Positions 34,266 through 41,625 of a DNA stretch of 57,288 nt are shown here, in pieces. The DNA lies in assembly GCA_030691385.1 (NCBI GenBank), contig JAUYEI010000127.1, positions 1 through 57,288 of the forward strand, given 5' to 3'. Made by a program: the position numbers and the translations under genes. The notes beneath the pieces were generated by a model, which saw only the letters and a list, made by a program, of their open reading frames with translations, was not told the origin of the DNA and made no database searches. Source of the stretch: Azonexus sp. (GTDB taxonomy: Bacteria; Pseudomonadota; Gammaproteobacteria; Burkholderiales; Rhodocyclaceae). Numbering within the stretch: position 1 is the first letter of the stretch; each line of letters opens with the position of its first letter.

Positions 34266-36319
34266 CACAGCACCGAAAGGCAATCGTTTTCCAGAAAGAA
34301 CGGTGCCTCGTCCCCCTCGCACAAGGTCAGCAGCGCCCGCCGTGCTCGTTGCTTTCGGGTGTCGCGCTTGCCTTCCTCGGCTGCTGGCCCTCGGCGCACA
34401 ACCTCGGCGAGCACCTGGTCGACCTCGATTCCGCTGTTCTGGCCGAGGGCGATTTCTCCCACCACGTCGATCACCAGCTTTTCCCAGGGGCCGACGCGCT
34501 TCTTGGGGTCGATGCGCCCGCCTGCCGGGATCTCGGCCTCTCGAATCACGCACGAGTCGATCACGTCTCCGTCCTCGTCCATGCCGATAGGCACAGAATG
34601 AAGTTCAAACCCCCATTCCAGGCCGTCGATGCCGTCCTTCTGTTTGGAGATTCGCACCATGCGGCCCATGGGCAGGCGCAGCACCTCGATTTCAGCGTCG
34701 GCCGCTGCGCGGATACCTGACCAGCCACGCGCCCCCCTGGTTGGGTCTTTGCCGGCGTGATGCACCAGGACAACGACGGCGCCGGTAGCGCGGTGAATAC
34801 CCCGGCAATGGGTCAGGGCCTTGCCGATGTCCTCGGCCGCGTTCTCGTTGGCGCCGGGGATCACCTGGGCGAAGGTATCGACGATTACCACGTCGGCCGG
34901 GCCGCCCGCCACGATGGCCTTGGCAACGTCGAGCGCGTCGGCCTTTTGCAGGAAGTTGGGCGTGGCGTGGATGATGCCCAGCGGCAGGCCGGCGAAGCTC
35001 ACGCCGTGGTGCAGTTCGTAGGCGCGCAGCCGGTTGCGGAAGCCCCCGCCACCCTCGGCAGCGATATAGACCACGCGGCCGGCCTTGGTGCGGTTCTTGC
35101 GCCAGTCGATACCGCGCGCGATGGCGGCGGCCATGTCCAGGGCGAGGAATGATTTACCCGAGCCCGACTCTCCGAAGAGCACCACAAGCTCGGCGCGCGG
35201 AATCACGCCCTTGATGATCCAGCCAGGCGGCTGGCCCTGGGCGAACTGGTCGGCCGGCACCACGCGGAAGCGTAGATCCTCGGCGGCCGGCTCGTCGGGG
35301 ATGGCCTCGAAGTCGTCGGCACTCGCAATGTCCAGCGCGATGCCGGCGCCGTGCTCGTTGGCGAGTTTGACCAGGTAGCGTGCCGTCACCGGGCGGCCCG
35401 GATTGCTGCCGAACGATTCCCAGCGGTGGCGCAACACGTCCTCGCTCGGGTACTTGCTGCCCTTGGCCGACCAGTCGTTCCAGTAGTCGAAGCCTTCGCC
35501 CTCGGTTTCGTGGTGCAGGGCCATGCCCACGTGCAGCCAGGCATCGTGCCCCATGTCCGGGTCGAGCGCAGCCAGGGCGGCGGCGATCTGCGCCGGGGAA
35601 AGGTCCAGGCGGGGCTCGTAGGCCATGAGCGGGTCGTCGGTGGCCTCGTCCTTCGCCACACGGCCGAAGCGCGCCAAGGCCAGCGCGCGCACGTCCTCGG
35701 TAACGTCGGCGATGGTGTCGTCGTTGCCCAGCAGGTCGGTAACGTCCAGGCGGTTGCCGGTGAAGGTCACAAAGCCCGTGCTGCTGAACGTCTCGAAGCC
35801 GAACGGCGCGCCGTTGTCCTTGTGGTTGCCCAGGTCGCCGCGCATGAAGGCGCGCACGCCGTTGCCGGATGGGGAATACTCGGCATAGGTGCAGGCCACC
35901 AGCTTCTCGACCTCGGGATGCACGCCACCGTCGACGATGCACTGGTCGAAGTCCAGGGCCACCACGCCGAACTCGGGCAGGATGGCGAGGCCCACGCCGT
36001 CGAATCCCCGGCGCTCGGCTGCTGCCCTGGCCGCGTCGAAGGTCACAAGCTGGCGGCGATCCTCGGGGCTTCCCTGGGTGCCCTTGCGCCGGCCGCCGGT
36101 CACGTAGTACGGCACCTTGCGCGGCTTCTTGTCGCCGGGCTCAAACTTCCAGATAAGCCAGCCGGGCAAATCGCGCAGCGCGGCCGGGGCCACGAGGGGA
36201 AGGTTGCCTATTTTTTGAGCGCCCGCTACACTTCCGACTGTCGATTCTGTTTCCTTTCGGTTGTCCTCGATTGCCCCGGTGCCCGCCGGGGCTTTCGTCT
36301 TTTCGGGGGTGTCAATCAT
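34265..36319 (-). CDS. phage/satellite primase-helicase
   Basis: A 684-residue protein. The N-terminal archaeo-eukaryotic-type primase-polymerase-like domain runs from about residue 40 to 220 (LPGWLIWKFEPGDKKPRKVP, VVALDFDQCI, YSPSGNGVRAFM). A PriCT-2-like linker follows (MGHDAWLHVGMALHHETEGE). The C-terminal RepA-type hexameric helicase has Walker A LFGESGSGKSFLA near residue 380, Walker B VVIVDTFAQ and the loop VVLVHHAGKDPTRGARGWSG. It should prime and unwind at the element's origin. The start MIDTPEKTKAPAG at 36319 overlaps the previous gene slightly. This protein type is common in both prophages and P4-like satellites. Confidence 0.85.
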   Translation of the reverse strand: MIDTPEKTKAPAGTGAIEDNRKETESTVGSVAGAQKIGNLPLVAPAALRDLPGWLIWKFEPGDKKPRKVPYYVTGGRRKGTQGSPEDRRQLVTFDAARAAAERRGFDGVGLAILPEFGVVALDFDQCIVDGGVHPEVEKLVACTYAEYSPSGNGVRAFMRGDLGNHKDNGAPFGFETFSSTGFVTFTGNRLDVTDLLGNDDTIADVTEDVRALALARFGRVAKDEATDDPLMAYEPRLDLSPAQIAAALAALDPDMGHDAWLHVGMALHHETEGEGFDYWNDWSAKGSKYPSEDVLRHRWESFGSNPGRPVTARYLVKLANEHGAGIALDIASADDFEAIPDEPAAEDLRFRVVPADQFAQGQPPGWIIKGVIPRAELVVLFGESGSGKSFLALDMAAAIARGIDWRKNRTKAGRVVYIAAEGGGGFRNRLRAYELHHGVSFAGLPLGIIHATPNFLQKADALDVAKAIVAGGPADVVIVDTFAQVIPGANENAAEDIGKALTHCRGIHRATGAVVVLVHHAGKDPTRGARGWSGIRAAADAEIEVLRLPMGRMVRISKQKDGIDGLEWGFELHSVPIGMDEDGDVIDSCVIREAEIPAGGRIDPKKRVGPWEKLVIDVVGEIALGQNSGIEVDQVLAEVVRRGPAAEEGKRDTRKQRARRALLTLCEGDEAPFFLENDCLSVL

Positions 36320-36845
36320 GGCTTCCCCCGTTCGTCCAGCCCTCGGCGCGTTCTGCACGCTGCAAGGCTTCCAGAGGATAGGTAATCCGGTTGGCATTCA
36401 CCGGCATGCGCTTTCTCACAACCCGATCCAGCGCCATTACCGACCAGCGGGGGGTGTAGCTGCCCGCCACGTCGGGCAATCCAATTTCACCGCGTCGCTG
36501 CGCCTGGTAGAACTCGTCCTCGGTCATGTTGAGCGCGGCGCACATTCCGCGAATACCGAAATCACGCCGGACAGGTTGGTGCGCGGGCGCCCCTTTCTTG
36601 CCCGTGAGGGTGGCGGGATGATGCAAAACGTTGCGGCCATCCTGCGCGCGGCGCATTGCAAAGCCGGCCTCGATCCACGCCTGGTCCTCGGCGTCGAACT
36701 TGTCGGCGATTGCTGCCACCGCGTCGAGTTCCTGGTCATTCAGCGCAAGGTCGCGCATATTGACCAGCGCGGCGCGGGTATGGGGGAAGGTGTCGTATTC
36801 GGCTTTATTGCCCATGCCGATGTTGGAGAGGTCGCGGCGGCTCAT
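36312..36845 (-). CDS. phage protein of unknown function
   Basis: A 177-residue protein. The N-terminal helical region (MRDLALNDQELDAVAAIADK, AWIEAGFAMRRAQ) is followed by a segment with a possible HTH (GIRGMCAALNMTEDEFYQAQ, RRGEIGLPDVAG). The start MSRRDLSNIGMGN overlaps the stop of the excisionase-like gene by ATGA. It lies between that gene and the primase-helicase, so replication or regulation is plausible. No family recognised. Confidence 0.7.
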   Translation of the reverse strand: MSRRDLSNIGMGNKAEYDTFPHTRAALVNMRDLALNDQELDAVAAIADKFDAEDQAWIEAGFAMRRAQDGRNVLHHPATLTGKKGAPAHQPVRRDFGIRGMCAALNMTEDEFYQAQRRGEIGLPDVAGSYTPRWSVMALDRVVRKRMPVNANRITYPLEALQRAERAEGWTNGGSHD

Positions 36846-37087
36846 GCTGCTGCCCTCCCGGCTTCGGTTTGAGTCGCCAGCCAGCGCTCGAAACGCGACT
36901 TGGAAATGAGCATCTTGCGGCGCAAGCCCTTGACGCAAGCATCTGCCAGGCCGTTTTGGTCGCGGTGGCGAAGGTGCCAGTTCATCGTATTGATGGACAG
37001 AACTTTGGGATATTGGGCGACCAGTTCTTCGATGGTGAAGAGGTCGTCAAGAGCGATTGCATCGCCTTGGGGGGCTTCAGGTTGCAT
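36842..37087 (-). CDS. small winged-helix/excisionase-like DNA-binding protein
   Basis: An 81-residue protein (LFTIEELVAQYPKVLSINTM, RRKMLISKSRFERWLATQTE). The pattern of a helix starting TIEELV and a final strand-helix RRKMLISKSRFERWL is that of MerR-like excisionase or AlpA folds. AAGGAG lies six bases before the ATG at 37087, a strong site. It is the first gene of the long minus-strand operon, a good place for a regulator that also controls excision. Function inferred from fold and position. Confidence 0.7.
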   Translation of the reverse strand: MQPEAPQGDAIALDDLFTIEELVAQYPKVLSINTMNWHLRHRDQNGLADACVKGLRRKMLISKSRFERWLATQTEAGRAAA

Positions 37088-37304
37088 GGCGCACTCCTTG
37101 ATGATTGCCACGCATACCCGACCCGGAGTGCCCGTAACGTGTTGACCGATAGCTTCCAAGGCGTGACTTCATTTTGGCGGACTATCGCACGCCGACAGTC
37201 ATAGGTACGCTGCCGGACGACCGCGCACTCTTTGGCGCGCGAAACAAGTATGGCGCAACTCAGAATTAGGTACGCACACCCCCGCTAAATTATGTTTTTA
37301 CGCA
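37088..37304. promoter_or_regulatory. control region upstream of the element's main operon
   Basis: A gene-free gap between the terminator of the integrase unit and the excisionase-like gene. TAGGTACGC occurs at 37202-37210 and 37267-37275, direct repeats 65 bp apart that could be operators. No repressor gene is adjacent. A promoter for the minus strand must lie here but no clear consensus was seen. Confidence 0.5.
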
Positions 37305-37306
37305 TG

Positions 37307-37326
37307 AAAAAACCGCCCGAAGGCGG
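37307..37326 (-). terminator. terminator of the integrase unit
   Basis: CCGCC (37313-37317) pairs with GGCGG (37322-37326) around CGAA. On the minus strand it is followed by six T residues. It separates the integrase and small gene from the main operon. Confidence 0.8.
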
Positions 37327-37348
37327 CCTCGATGCAGGGCGGCGCCGG

Positions 37349-37552
37349 TCAGTGCTGGGCCGCTTGCGCCTCGATGAGGGCCTTCACGCCGGCCAGTTGT
37401 TCGTAGCTGTCCATCATGCTGTCGAAAGCCTCTTTGTAGCCCTCGGCTTCGCTGTCCAGCCGGCGGATTTCGTTGAAGTAGTCCTCCAAGCTGCCATTGA
37501 TGGCACACAGGACGGCTTGGGTTTGAACGGGGTTCAGGTTGAGCGTGGTCAT
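37349..37552 (-). CDS. small helical phage protein
   Basis: A 67-residue, acidic, helical protein (MTTLNLNPVQTQAVLCAING, SEAEGYKEAFDSMMDSYEQL). It starts at 37552 with AAAGGA upstream, 25 bp after the integrase stop, and ends just before a terminator, so it is co-transcribed with the integrase. No family recognised. Confidence 0.65.
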   Translation of the reverse strand: MTTLNLNPVQTQAVLCAINGSLEDYFNEIRRLDSEAEGYKEAFDSMMDSYEQLAGVKALIEAQAAQH

Positions 37553-37577
37553 GGCGTGGTTCCTTTCGTGGTGAGGG

Positions 37578-38690
37578 TCAGGCGGATTTGTTACCCAGCA
37601 GGCGTTCGGCCAACTCGACGGCATCTTGCGCGGCCAGGTGCTCGTAGCGCTTGAGCATGGCGAGGGTCTGGTGGCCGGACACGACGGCGGCCTGGGTGAG
37701 GTTCGCGCCGCCTTTCAGCATCTTGGTAATGGCCGAATGCCGGGTGGTGTGGAGCACTACCTGGTCGAGCGGGTCGTCGCGGTCTTTCAGCAGGCCGGCG
37801 CGCTGGCGCACAAATCGCCAGATCGTGTCCACGTTCTTGGGCTGGGCCGGGTGCTTGGGATCGAAGAACACGTAGTCGGAATTGATCGGCCGCACCTTGA
37901 TGGCCTGTTCGAGGGCGGCGCGCACGTCGGAAACCAGCGGCAAGGCCCGCGCCCGGCCGTTCTTGGTTTCGTGCAGGATTGCCACCGACTCGGCCAGATT
38001 GACGTGCTCCCACCGCAGGTGGAGCACTTCGGATTTACGCGCGGCCGTGGTCAGTAGCATGCGCAGGAATAGCGGCATCATCGGCCAGCGGCTACCCTCG
38101 GCAGCAGCCAGCAGGCGGGTTACTTCCTCGTCGGTCAATACGCGCTTGCGGCCGTTGCCCTCGGTCAGCTTCTCCACCTTGCCGGCCTTCATTGGGTGTG
38201 CCTCGATCATGCCGCGCTTGAGCGCGAAGTTCATCACGGCGGACAGGGTAGCCAGGTGGCGGTTGATCGTGGCCGGCGACAGCAGCTTGCCGGTGGGCTT
38301 GGGGCCGCTCGACGTGGCGCGCATGGCTGGGCGGGTTTGGAGAATCGCCAGGGCTGCGTTGATTTCGCCGTGTGTCACCTCGTTGAGGCGCAGCGGGCCT
38401 AGCTGCTCAATCCAGAAGTCGAGGTGGCCGGCGTCCCAATACCGCGTGCCCTTCATCGGGGGCGCAGCGGCGAACAGTTCGGCCAGCTTGGCAAAGGTAG
38501 TGCCGGCGCCCTTCGATTTCTTTTCCAGCAGGACGGTGGCTTCGTTGTTGCGCAGCCACTCCTTCGCCTCGGTCTTGGTGCGGAAGCTCTTGGACTGGCT
38601 CTTGAATCCGGTGCGCCGGATGTGCGCCCGGTAGATCGTGACGGCCTTACCGTCCTTGCCGACCTTCTTGGACTCGACTATCGACCCCAT
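37578..38690 (-). CDS. int: tyrosine recombinase (phage integrase)
   Basis: A 370-residue integrase. The N-terminal arm-binding domain (residues 1-60) is followed by a SAM-like core-binding domain (65-165) and the catalytic domain. Catalytic residues are visible: R218 (TTAARKSEVLHLRW), K243, H314-x2-R317 (LHTTRHSAIT), H340 (SGHQTLAML) and Y349 (KRYEHL). It is complete and should be active. It lies 80 bp inside the right attachment core, pointing into the element, so that excision would remove it from the tRNA promoter. The integration target, the anticodon loop of tRNA-Leu(UAA), is inferred from the split tRNA. Confidence 0.95.
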   Translation of the reverse strand: MGSIVESKKVGKDGKAVTIYRAHIRRTGFKSQSKSFRTKTEAKEWLRNNEATVLLEKKSKGAGTTFAKLAELFAAAPPMKGTRYWDAGHLDFWIEQLGPLRLNEVTHGEINAALAILQTRPAMRATSSGPKPTGKLLSPATINRHLATLSAVMNFALKRGMIEAHPMKAGKVEKLTEGNGRKRVLTDEEVTRLLAAAEGSRWPMMPLFLRMLLTTAARKSEVLHLRWEHVNLAESVAILHETKNGRARALPLVSDVRAALEQAIKVRPINSDYVFFDPKHPAQPKNVDTIWRFVRQRAGLLKDRDDPLDQVVLHTTRHSAITKMLKGGANLTQAAVVSGHQTLAMLKRYEHLAAQDAVELAERLLGNKSA

Positions 38691-38702
38691 GGTGTTGGCT
38701 CC

Positions 38703-38754
38703 TTTTCAACGGATTACGCATTTTTACGCGCGATGTGCTTCAAACCGTTGAAAA
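38703..38754. repeat. inverted repeat upstream of the integrase
   Basis: TTTTCAACGG (38703-38712) and CCGTTGAAAA (38745-38754) are perfect inverted repeats 32 bp apart, between the integrase start and the right core. They could be arm-type sites or an operator controlling the integrase. Confidence 0.6.
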
Positions 38755-38772
38755 TACTACACCACAAGATGT

Positions 38773-38811
38773 TTTTAAGTCTCTTGTGTCTACCAATTTC
38801 ACCACCCGGGC
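38773..38811 (-). pseudogene. 5' half of the host tRNA-Leu(UAA) gene (right attachment site)
   Basis: Minus strand: acceptor GCCCGGG, D-arm TGGTGAAATTGGTAGACA, then AGAGACTTAAAA, after which the sequence becomes ACATCTTGTGG and no 3' half follows. The core GACTTAAAA is 38773-38781. It lies at the leuZ position downstream of pgsA and tRNA-Gly/Cys/Gly. Confidence 0.93.
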
Positions 38812-38822
38812 TGGGTGCAATA

Positions 38823-38828
38823 ATTATA
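38823..38828 (-). promoter_or_regulatory. -10 box of the split tRNA-Leu gene
   Basis: A perfect TATAAT on the minus strand, 11 bp before the tRNA 5' end at 38811. It is retained after insertion and now points into the integrase gene. The -35 box is not clear. Confidence 0.65.
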
Positions 38829-38843
38829 TCGGCGCCCGATATG

Positions 38844-38878
38844 AAAAAAGGGAAAGCGACCAGCGCTTTCCCTTTTTT
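38844..38878. terminator. bidirectional terminator after the tRNA-Gly/Cys/Gly cluster
   Basis: GGGAAAGCG (38850-38858) pairs with CGCTTTCCC (38864-38872), flanked by six A and six T residues. It insulates the tRNA cluster from the split tRNA-Leu gene. Confidence 0.9.
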
Positions 38879-38881
38879 ATT

Positions 38882-38957
38882 TGGAGCGGCAGAAGAGTCT
38901 CGAACTCTCGACCTATACCTTGGCAAGGTATCGCTCTACCAACTGAGCTACTGCCGC
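38882..38957 (-). tRNA. tRNA-Gly(GCC)
   Basis: 76 nt with encoded CCA. Acceptor GCGGCAG/CTGCCGC, D-arm TAGCTCAGTTGGTAGAG, anticodon loop CTTGCCAAG, T-arm GAGTTCGAGACTC. It appears identical to the copy at 39093-39168. Confidence 0.98.
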
Positions 38958-38964
38958 AAAAACC

Positions 38965-39038
38965 TGGAGGCGCGAGCAGGAGTCGAACCGACCTACACGG
39001 ATTTGCAATCCGGTGCATAACCGCTTTGCTATCGCGCC
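38965..39038 (-). tRNA. tRNA-Cys(GCA)
   Basis: 74 nt with encoded CCA. Acceptor GGCGCGA/TCGCGCC, anticodon loop ATTGCAAAT with GCA, and T-arm CGGTTCGACTCCTG. It lies between two tRNA-Gly genes. Confidence 0.97.
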
Positions 39039-39092
39039 GTGCCTCTTTTGCTACTAAAAACCGGACTAACTAAAATCCAATTTCAGAAAATC

Positions 39093-39168
39093 TGGAGCGG
39101 CAGAAGAGTCTCGAACTCTCGACCTATACCTTGGCAAGGTATCGCTCTACCAACTGAGCTACTGCCGC
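39093..39168 (-). tRNA. tRNA-Gly(GCC), second copy
   Basis: The same sequence as 38882-38957 over the mature tRNA. It is the first tRNA after pgsA, as glyW is in E. coli. Confidence 0.98.
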
Positions 39169-39222
39169 GCTGAAACAGAGCGCGCATTATAGGCGACACA
39201 AGGGAATTGTCAACATTGGCCC

Positions 39223-39801
39223 CTACTTTTCTGCGGTTCGTTTTGCAATTTCTGGCCAGGCCATGCGCAGGTAGTAGCCCATTGACCAGAGTGTCAGCAA
39301 GGCGGCTATCCAGATCAACCAGTTACCGAGTCTTTGCATATCGGCGCCAAACAGCGGCTGGTAATAAAGGAGAATGGGAATGGCGAGCATTTGTGCGGCC
39401 GTCTTGATCTTGCCGAGCATCGACACAGCGACACTTTTTGCGGCGCCGATCTTGGCCATCCATTCACGCAGTGCTGAAATGGTGATTTCGCGACCGATGA
39501 TGATGGTGGCGACGATGGCATCAGTTCTACCCAGCTCGACGAGAACGATCAGTGCAGCAGCAACCATCAGTTTATCGGCGACCGGGTCGAGAAAAGCACC
39601 AAAGGCCGATGTCTGGTCGAGCTTTCGCGCCAGATAGCCATCCGCCCAATCGGTCAGGGCAGCAGCGACGAAAATGGAGGTTGCAGCGAGATCGCGTTCA
39701 TGCGACGTGGCCCAGTCTGCCGGCAGATAGTAAACAGTAATCAGCAGCGGTATCGCCACGATACGAAGCCAGGTGAGCAGGATGGGCAGATTGAAGGGCA
39801 T
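39223..39801 (-). CDS. pgsA: phosphatidylglycerophosphate synthase
   Basis: Makes phosphatidylglycerophosphate from CDP-diacylglycerol and glycerol-3-phosphate, leading to phosphatidylglycerol and cardiolipin. The 192-residue membrane protein has the CDP-alcohol phosphotransferase motif DWADGYLARKLDQTSAFGAF followed by LDPVADKL, matching D-x2-DG-x2-AR-x8-G-x3-D-x3-D. Several membrane segments flank it. It begins right after uvrC and precedes the tRNA cluster, the same order as in E. coli. Confidence 0.95.
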   Translation of the reverse strand: MPFNLPILLTWLRIVAIPLLITVYYLPADWATSHERDLAATSIFVAAALTDWADGYLARKLDQTSAFGAFLDPVADKLMVAAALIVLVELGRTDAIVATIIIGREITISALREWMAKIGAAKSVAVSMLGKIKTAAQMLAIPILLYYQPLFGADMQRLGNWLIWIAALLTLWSMGYYLRMAWPEIAKRTAEK

Positions 39802-39804
39802 GGT

Positions 39805-41616
39805 TCAGTGTAATGCGGAATGTATCTTTTCAGCCATATCCCGGCTGATGCCCGGTACTTCGGACAACTGTTCCGGGCTGGCGGCGAGTACGCCGGGCAG
39901 GCCGCCAAATCGGGCAACGAGTGCTTTCCGGCGGGCCGGTCCAACGCCCGGCAGGCTTTCCAGTGTTGAGGTTTTTCGCGCCTTGCCACGCTGGGCGCGA
40001 TGGCCTGTGATGGCGAAGCGATGAGCTTCGTCGCGTATTTCCTGGATCAGGTGCAACGCGGGGTGTTCCGCAGGCAATTGTAATGGCTCGCGGCCATCCG
40101 GAAAAACGAGTGACTCCAGGCCAGGCTTGCGCCCTTCGCCTTTGGCGACACCGATCATCGGCAAATAGGCCAGGCCGAGATCGGCAAGGGCGGCAAAGGC
40201 GGAAGCAACCTGCCCTTTTCCACCGTCGATCAGGACAAGGTCAGGTGCTGTGCCCTCACCGGCGGCAATGCCGTCGTAACGCCGACTGACGGCCTGGCGC
40301 ATGGCCGCATAGTCGTCGCCGGGCGTGATGTCGCGAATGTTGAAGCGCCGGTAATCGGCGTTTTTCATGCGGTTTTCCTGGTAGACCACGCAGGAAGCTA
40401 CAGTTGCTTCGCCCATCGTGTGACTGATGTCGAAGCATTCGATGCGAACGATGGGTTCGGGCAGTTGCAAGGCTTCCTGCAGCGCTGCTAGTCGTTTTTC
40501 TTGCTGCTCGGTTGCCTGGCTTCGCGCCAGGATGGCCAGCTTGGCGTTCTGAAGGGCCATCTCGACCCAGGCTTTGTGCGAAAGGCTGCGCGCCTGCATG
40601 ACGAGAACCGGGCGTCCAGCCAGTTCGGCCAGCACTGCTTCGCTCTCTCCTGGCTCATCTTCGGCCGGCCATGGGCTAACCAGCAGGCGTGAGGGGGCCG
40701 GGTGAATGGCGTAGTGCTGGCGAATAAAGGCGGCGCAGGCATCGGCCGGATCGGATTCGCCAGCATTGATCGGAAAGAACGGGCGGTCGCCGAGATGACG
40801 ACCGCCTCTGACCATGGCCAGGTTGACGCACAACTGCCCTGCCTCCTTGTGGGCGACCAGGATGTCCATGTCCTCGCCCTTGTTGCTTGAGACAAACTGT
40901 TTTTCCTGTACGTGGCGCAGTGACTGGATCAGATCCCGATATACCGCGGCCTGTTCGAAGGCGAGGCGTGCGGAAGCCGCTTCCATTGCTTGATTGAGGC
41001 GCTTTGAGACTTCCTGCTGTTTGCCAACGAGGAACATCGAGGCCAGTTGAACATCCATCGCGTAGTCTTCCGGCGCGATCAATCCGACGCATGGCCCGCT
41101 GCAGCGTTTGATCTGATACAGCAGGCATGGCCGCGAACGGTTTGCGAACACGGATTCTTCGCAGGTTCGCAGGCGAAACATTTTCTGCATCAGGTGGATG
41201 CTGTCGCGGACCGCCCAGCTTGATGGATAGGGGCCAAAGTAGTCGGCCTTGCGATCGGGGTTGCCGCGAAAGAAGCCGAGCCGGGGAAACTTCCCTTTGG
41301 TGAGAACGATGTACGGGTAGGACTTGTCGTCGCGAAAAAGGATGTTGTAGCGCGGGGAAAGCGACTTGATCAGATTGTTTTCAAGCAACAACGCCTCGGC
41401 CTCGGTGCGCGTTGCCGTGGTTTCCACAGTGGCGATCTGGCTGACCATGTGCGCGATGCGCGGGCTGGAAACATTTTCCCGGAAATACGACGAAACCCGT
41501 TTTTTGAGGTTCTTGGCCTTGCCAACGTAAAGAACGGCGGCGTTGTCGTCCAGCATGCGATAGACGCCAGGTAATTCTGTGAGGGTGACCAGAAAGGCTT
41601 TGGCGTCGAAACTCAT
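39805..41616 (-). CDS. uvrC: excinuclease ABC subunit C
   Basis: Makes both incisions in nucleotide excision repair with UvrA and UvrB. The 603-residue protein has the N-terminal GIY-YIG nuclease (GVYRMLDDNAAVLYVGKAKN), a cysteine-containing segment (YQIKRCSGPCVGLI), the UVR helix near residues 205-240, the RNase H-like nuclease (IECFDISHTMGEATVASCVV, LVLIDGGKGQVASAF) and the C-terminal tandem helix-hairpin-helix (LPGVGPARRKALVARFGGLP). Start ATG at 41616. pgsA follows after three bases. Confidence 0.96.
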   Translation of the reverse strand: MSFDAKAFLVTLTELPGVYRMLDDNAAVLYVGKAKNLKKRVSSYFRENVSSPRIAHMVSQIATVETTATRTEAEALLLENNLIKSLSPRYNILFRDDKSYPYIVLTKGKFPRLGFFRGNPDRKADYFGPYPSSWAVRDSIHLMQKMFRLRTCEESVFANRSRPCLLYQIKRCSGPCVGLIAPEDYAMDVQLASMFLVGKQQEVSKRLNQAMEAASARLAFEQAAVYRDLIQSLRHVQEKQFVSSNKGEDMDILVAHKEAGQLCVNLAMVRGGRHLGDRPFFPINAGESDPADACAAFIRQHYAIHPAPSRLLVSPWPAEDEPGESEAVLAELAGRPVLVMQARSLSHKAWVEMALQNAKLAILARSQATEQQEKRLAALQEALQLPEPIVRIECFDISHTMGEATVASCVVYQENRMKNADYRRFNIRDITPGDDYAAMRQAVSRRYDGIAAGEGTAPDLVLIDGGKGQVASAFAALADLGLAYLPMIGVAKGEGRKPGLESLVFPDGREPLQLPAEHPALHLIQEIRDEAHRFAITGHRAQRGKARKTSTLESLPGVGPARRKALVARFGGLPGVLAASPEQLSEVPGISRDMAEKIHSALH

Positions 41617-41625
41617 CGAGCGGGT

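Larger units (their letters stand above)
23150..38781. mobile_element. integrated element in tRNA-Leu(UAA): phage satellite or reduced prophage
   Basis: Bounded by direct 9-bp cores GACTTAAAA (minus strand) at 23150-23158 and 38773-38781 in the two halves of the host tRNA gene. It contains an integrase beside the right end, an excisionase-like protein, a primase-helicase, an iteron-like cluster, twelve phage-type genes on the minus strand and a plus-strand intron-bearing tRNA-Leu at the left end. Frames are intact and most neighbours overlap by ATGA or TGATG. No terminase, portal, major capsid, tail, lysis or repressor gene was recognised. At 15.6 kb it is in the size range of phage satellites. 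Confidence 0.88.

Noticed and set aside
34265..34553. N-terminal extension of the frame ending at 33843 into the primase gene
   Set aside because: It overlaps the primase-helicase in another frame and the extension has shadow-type composition.
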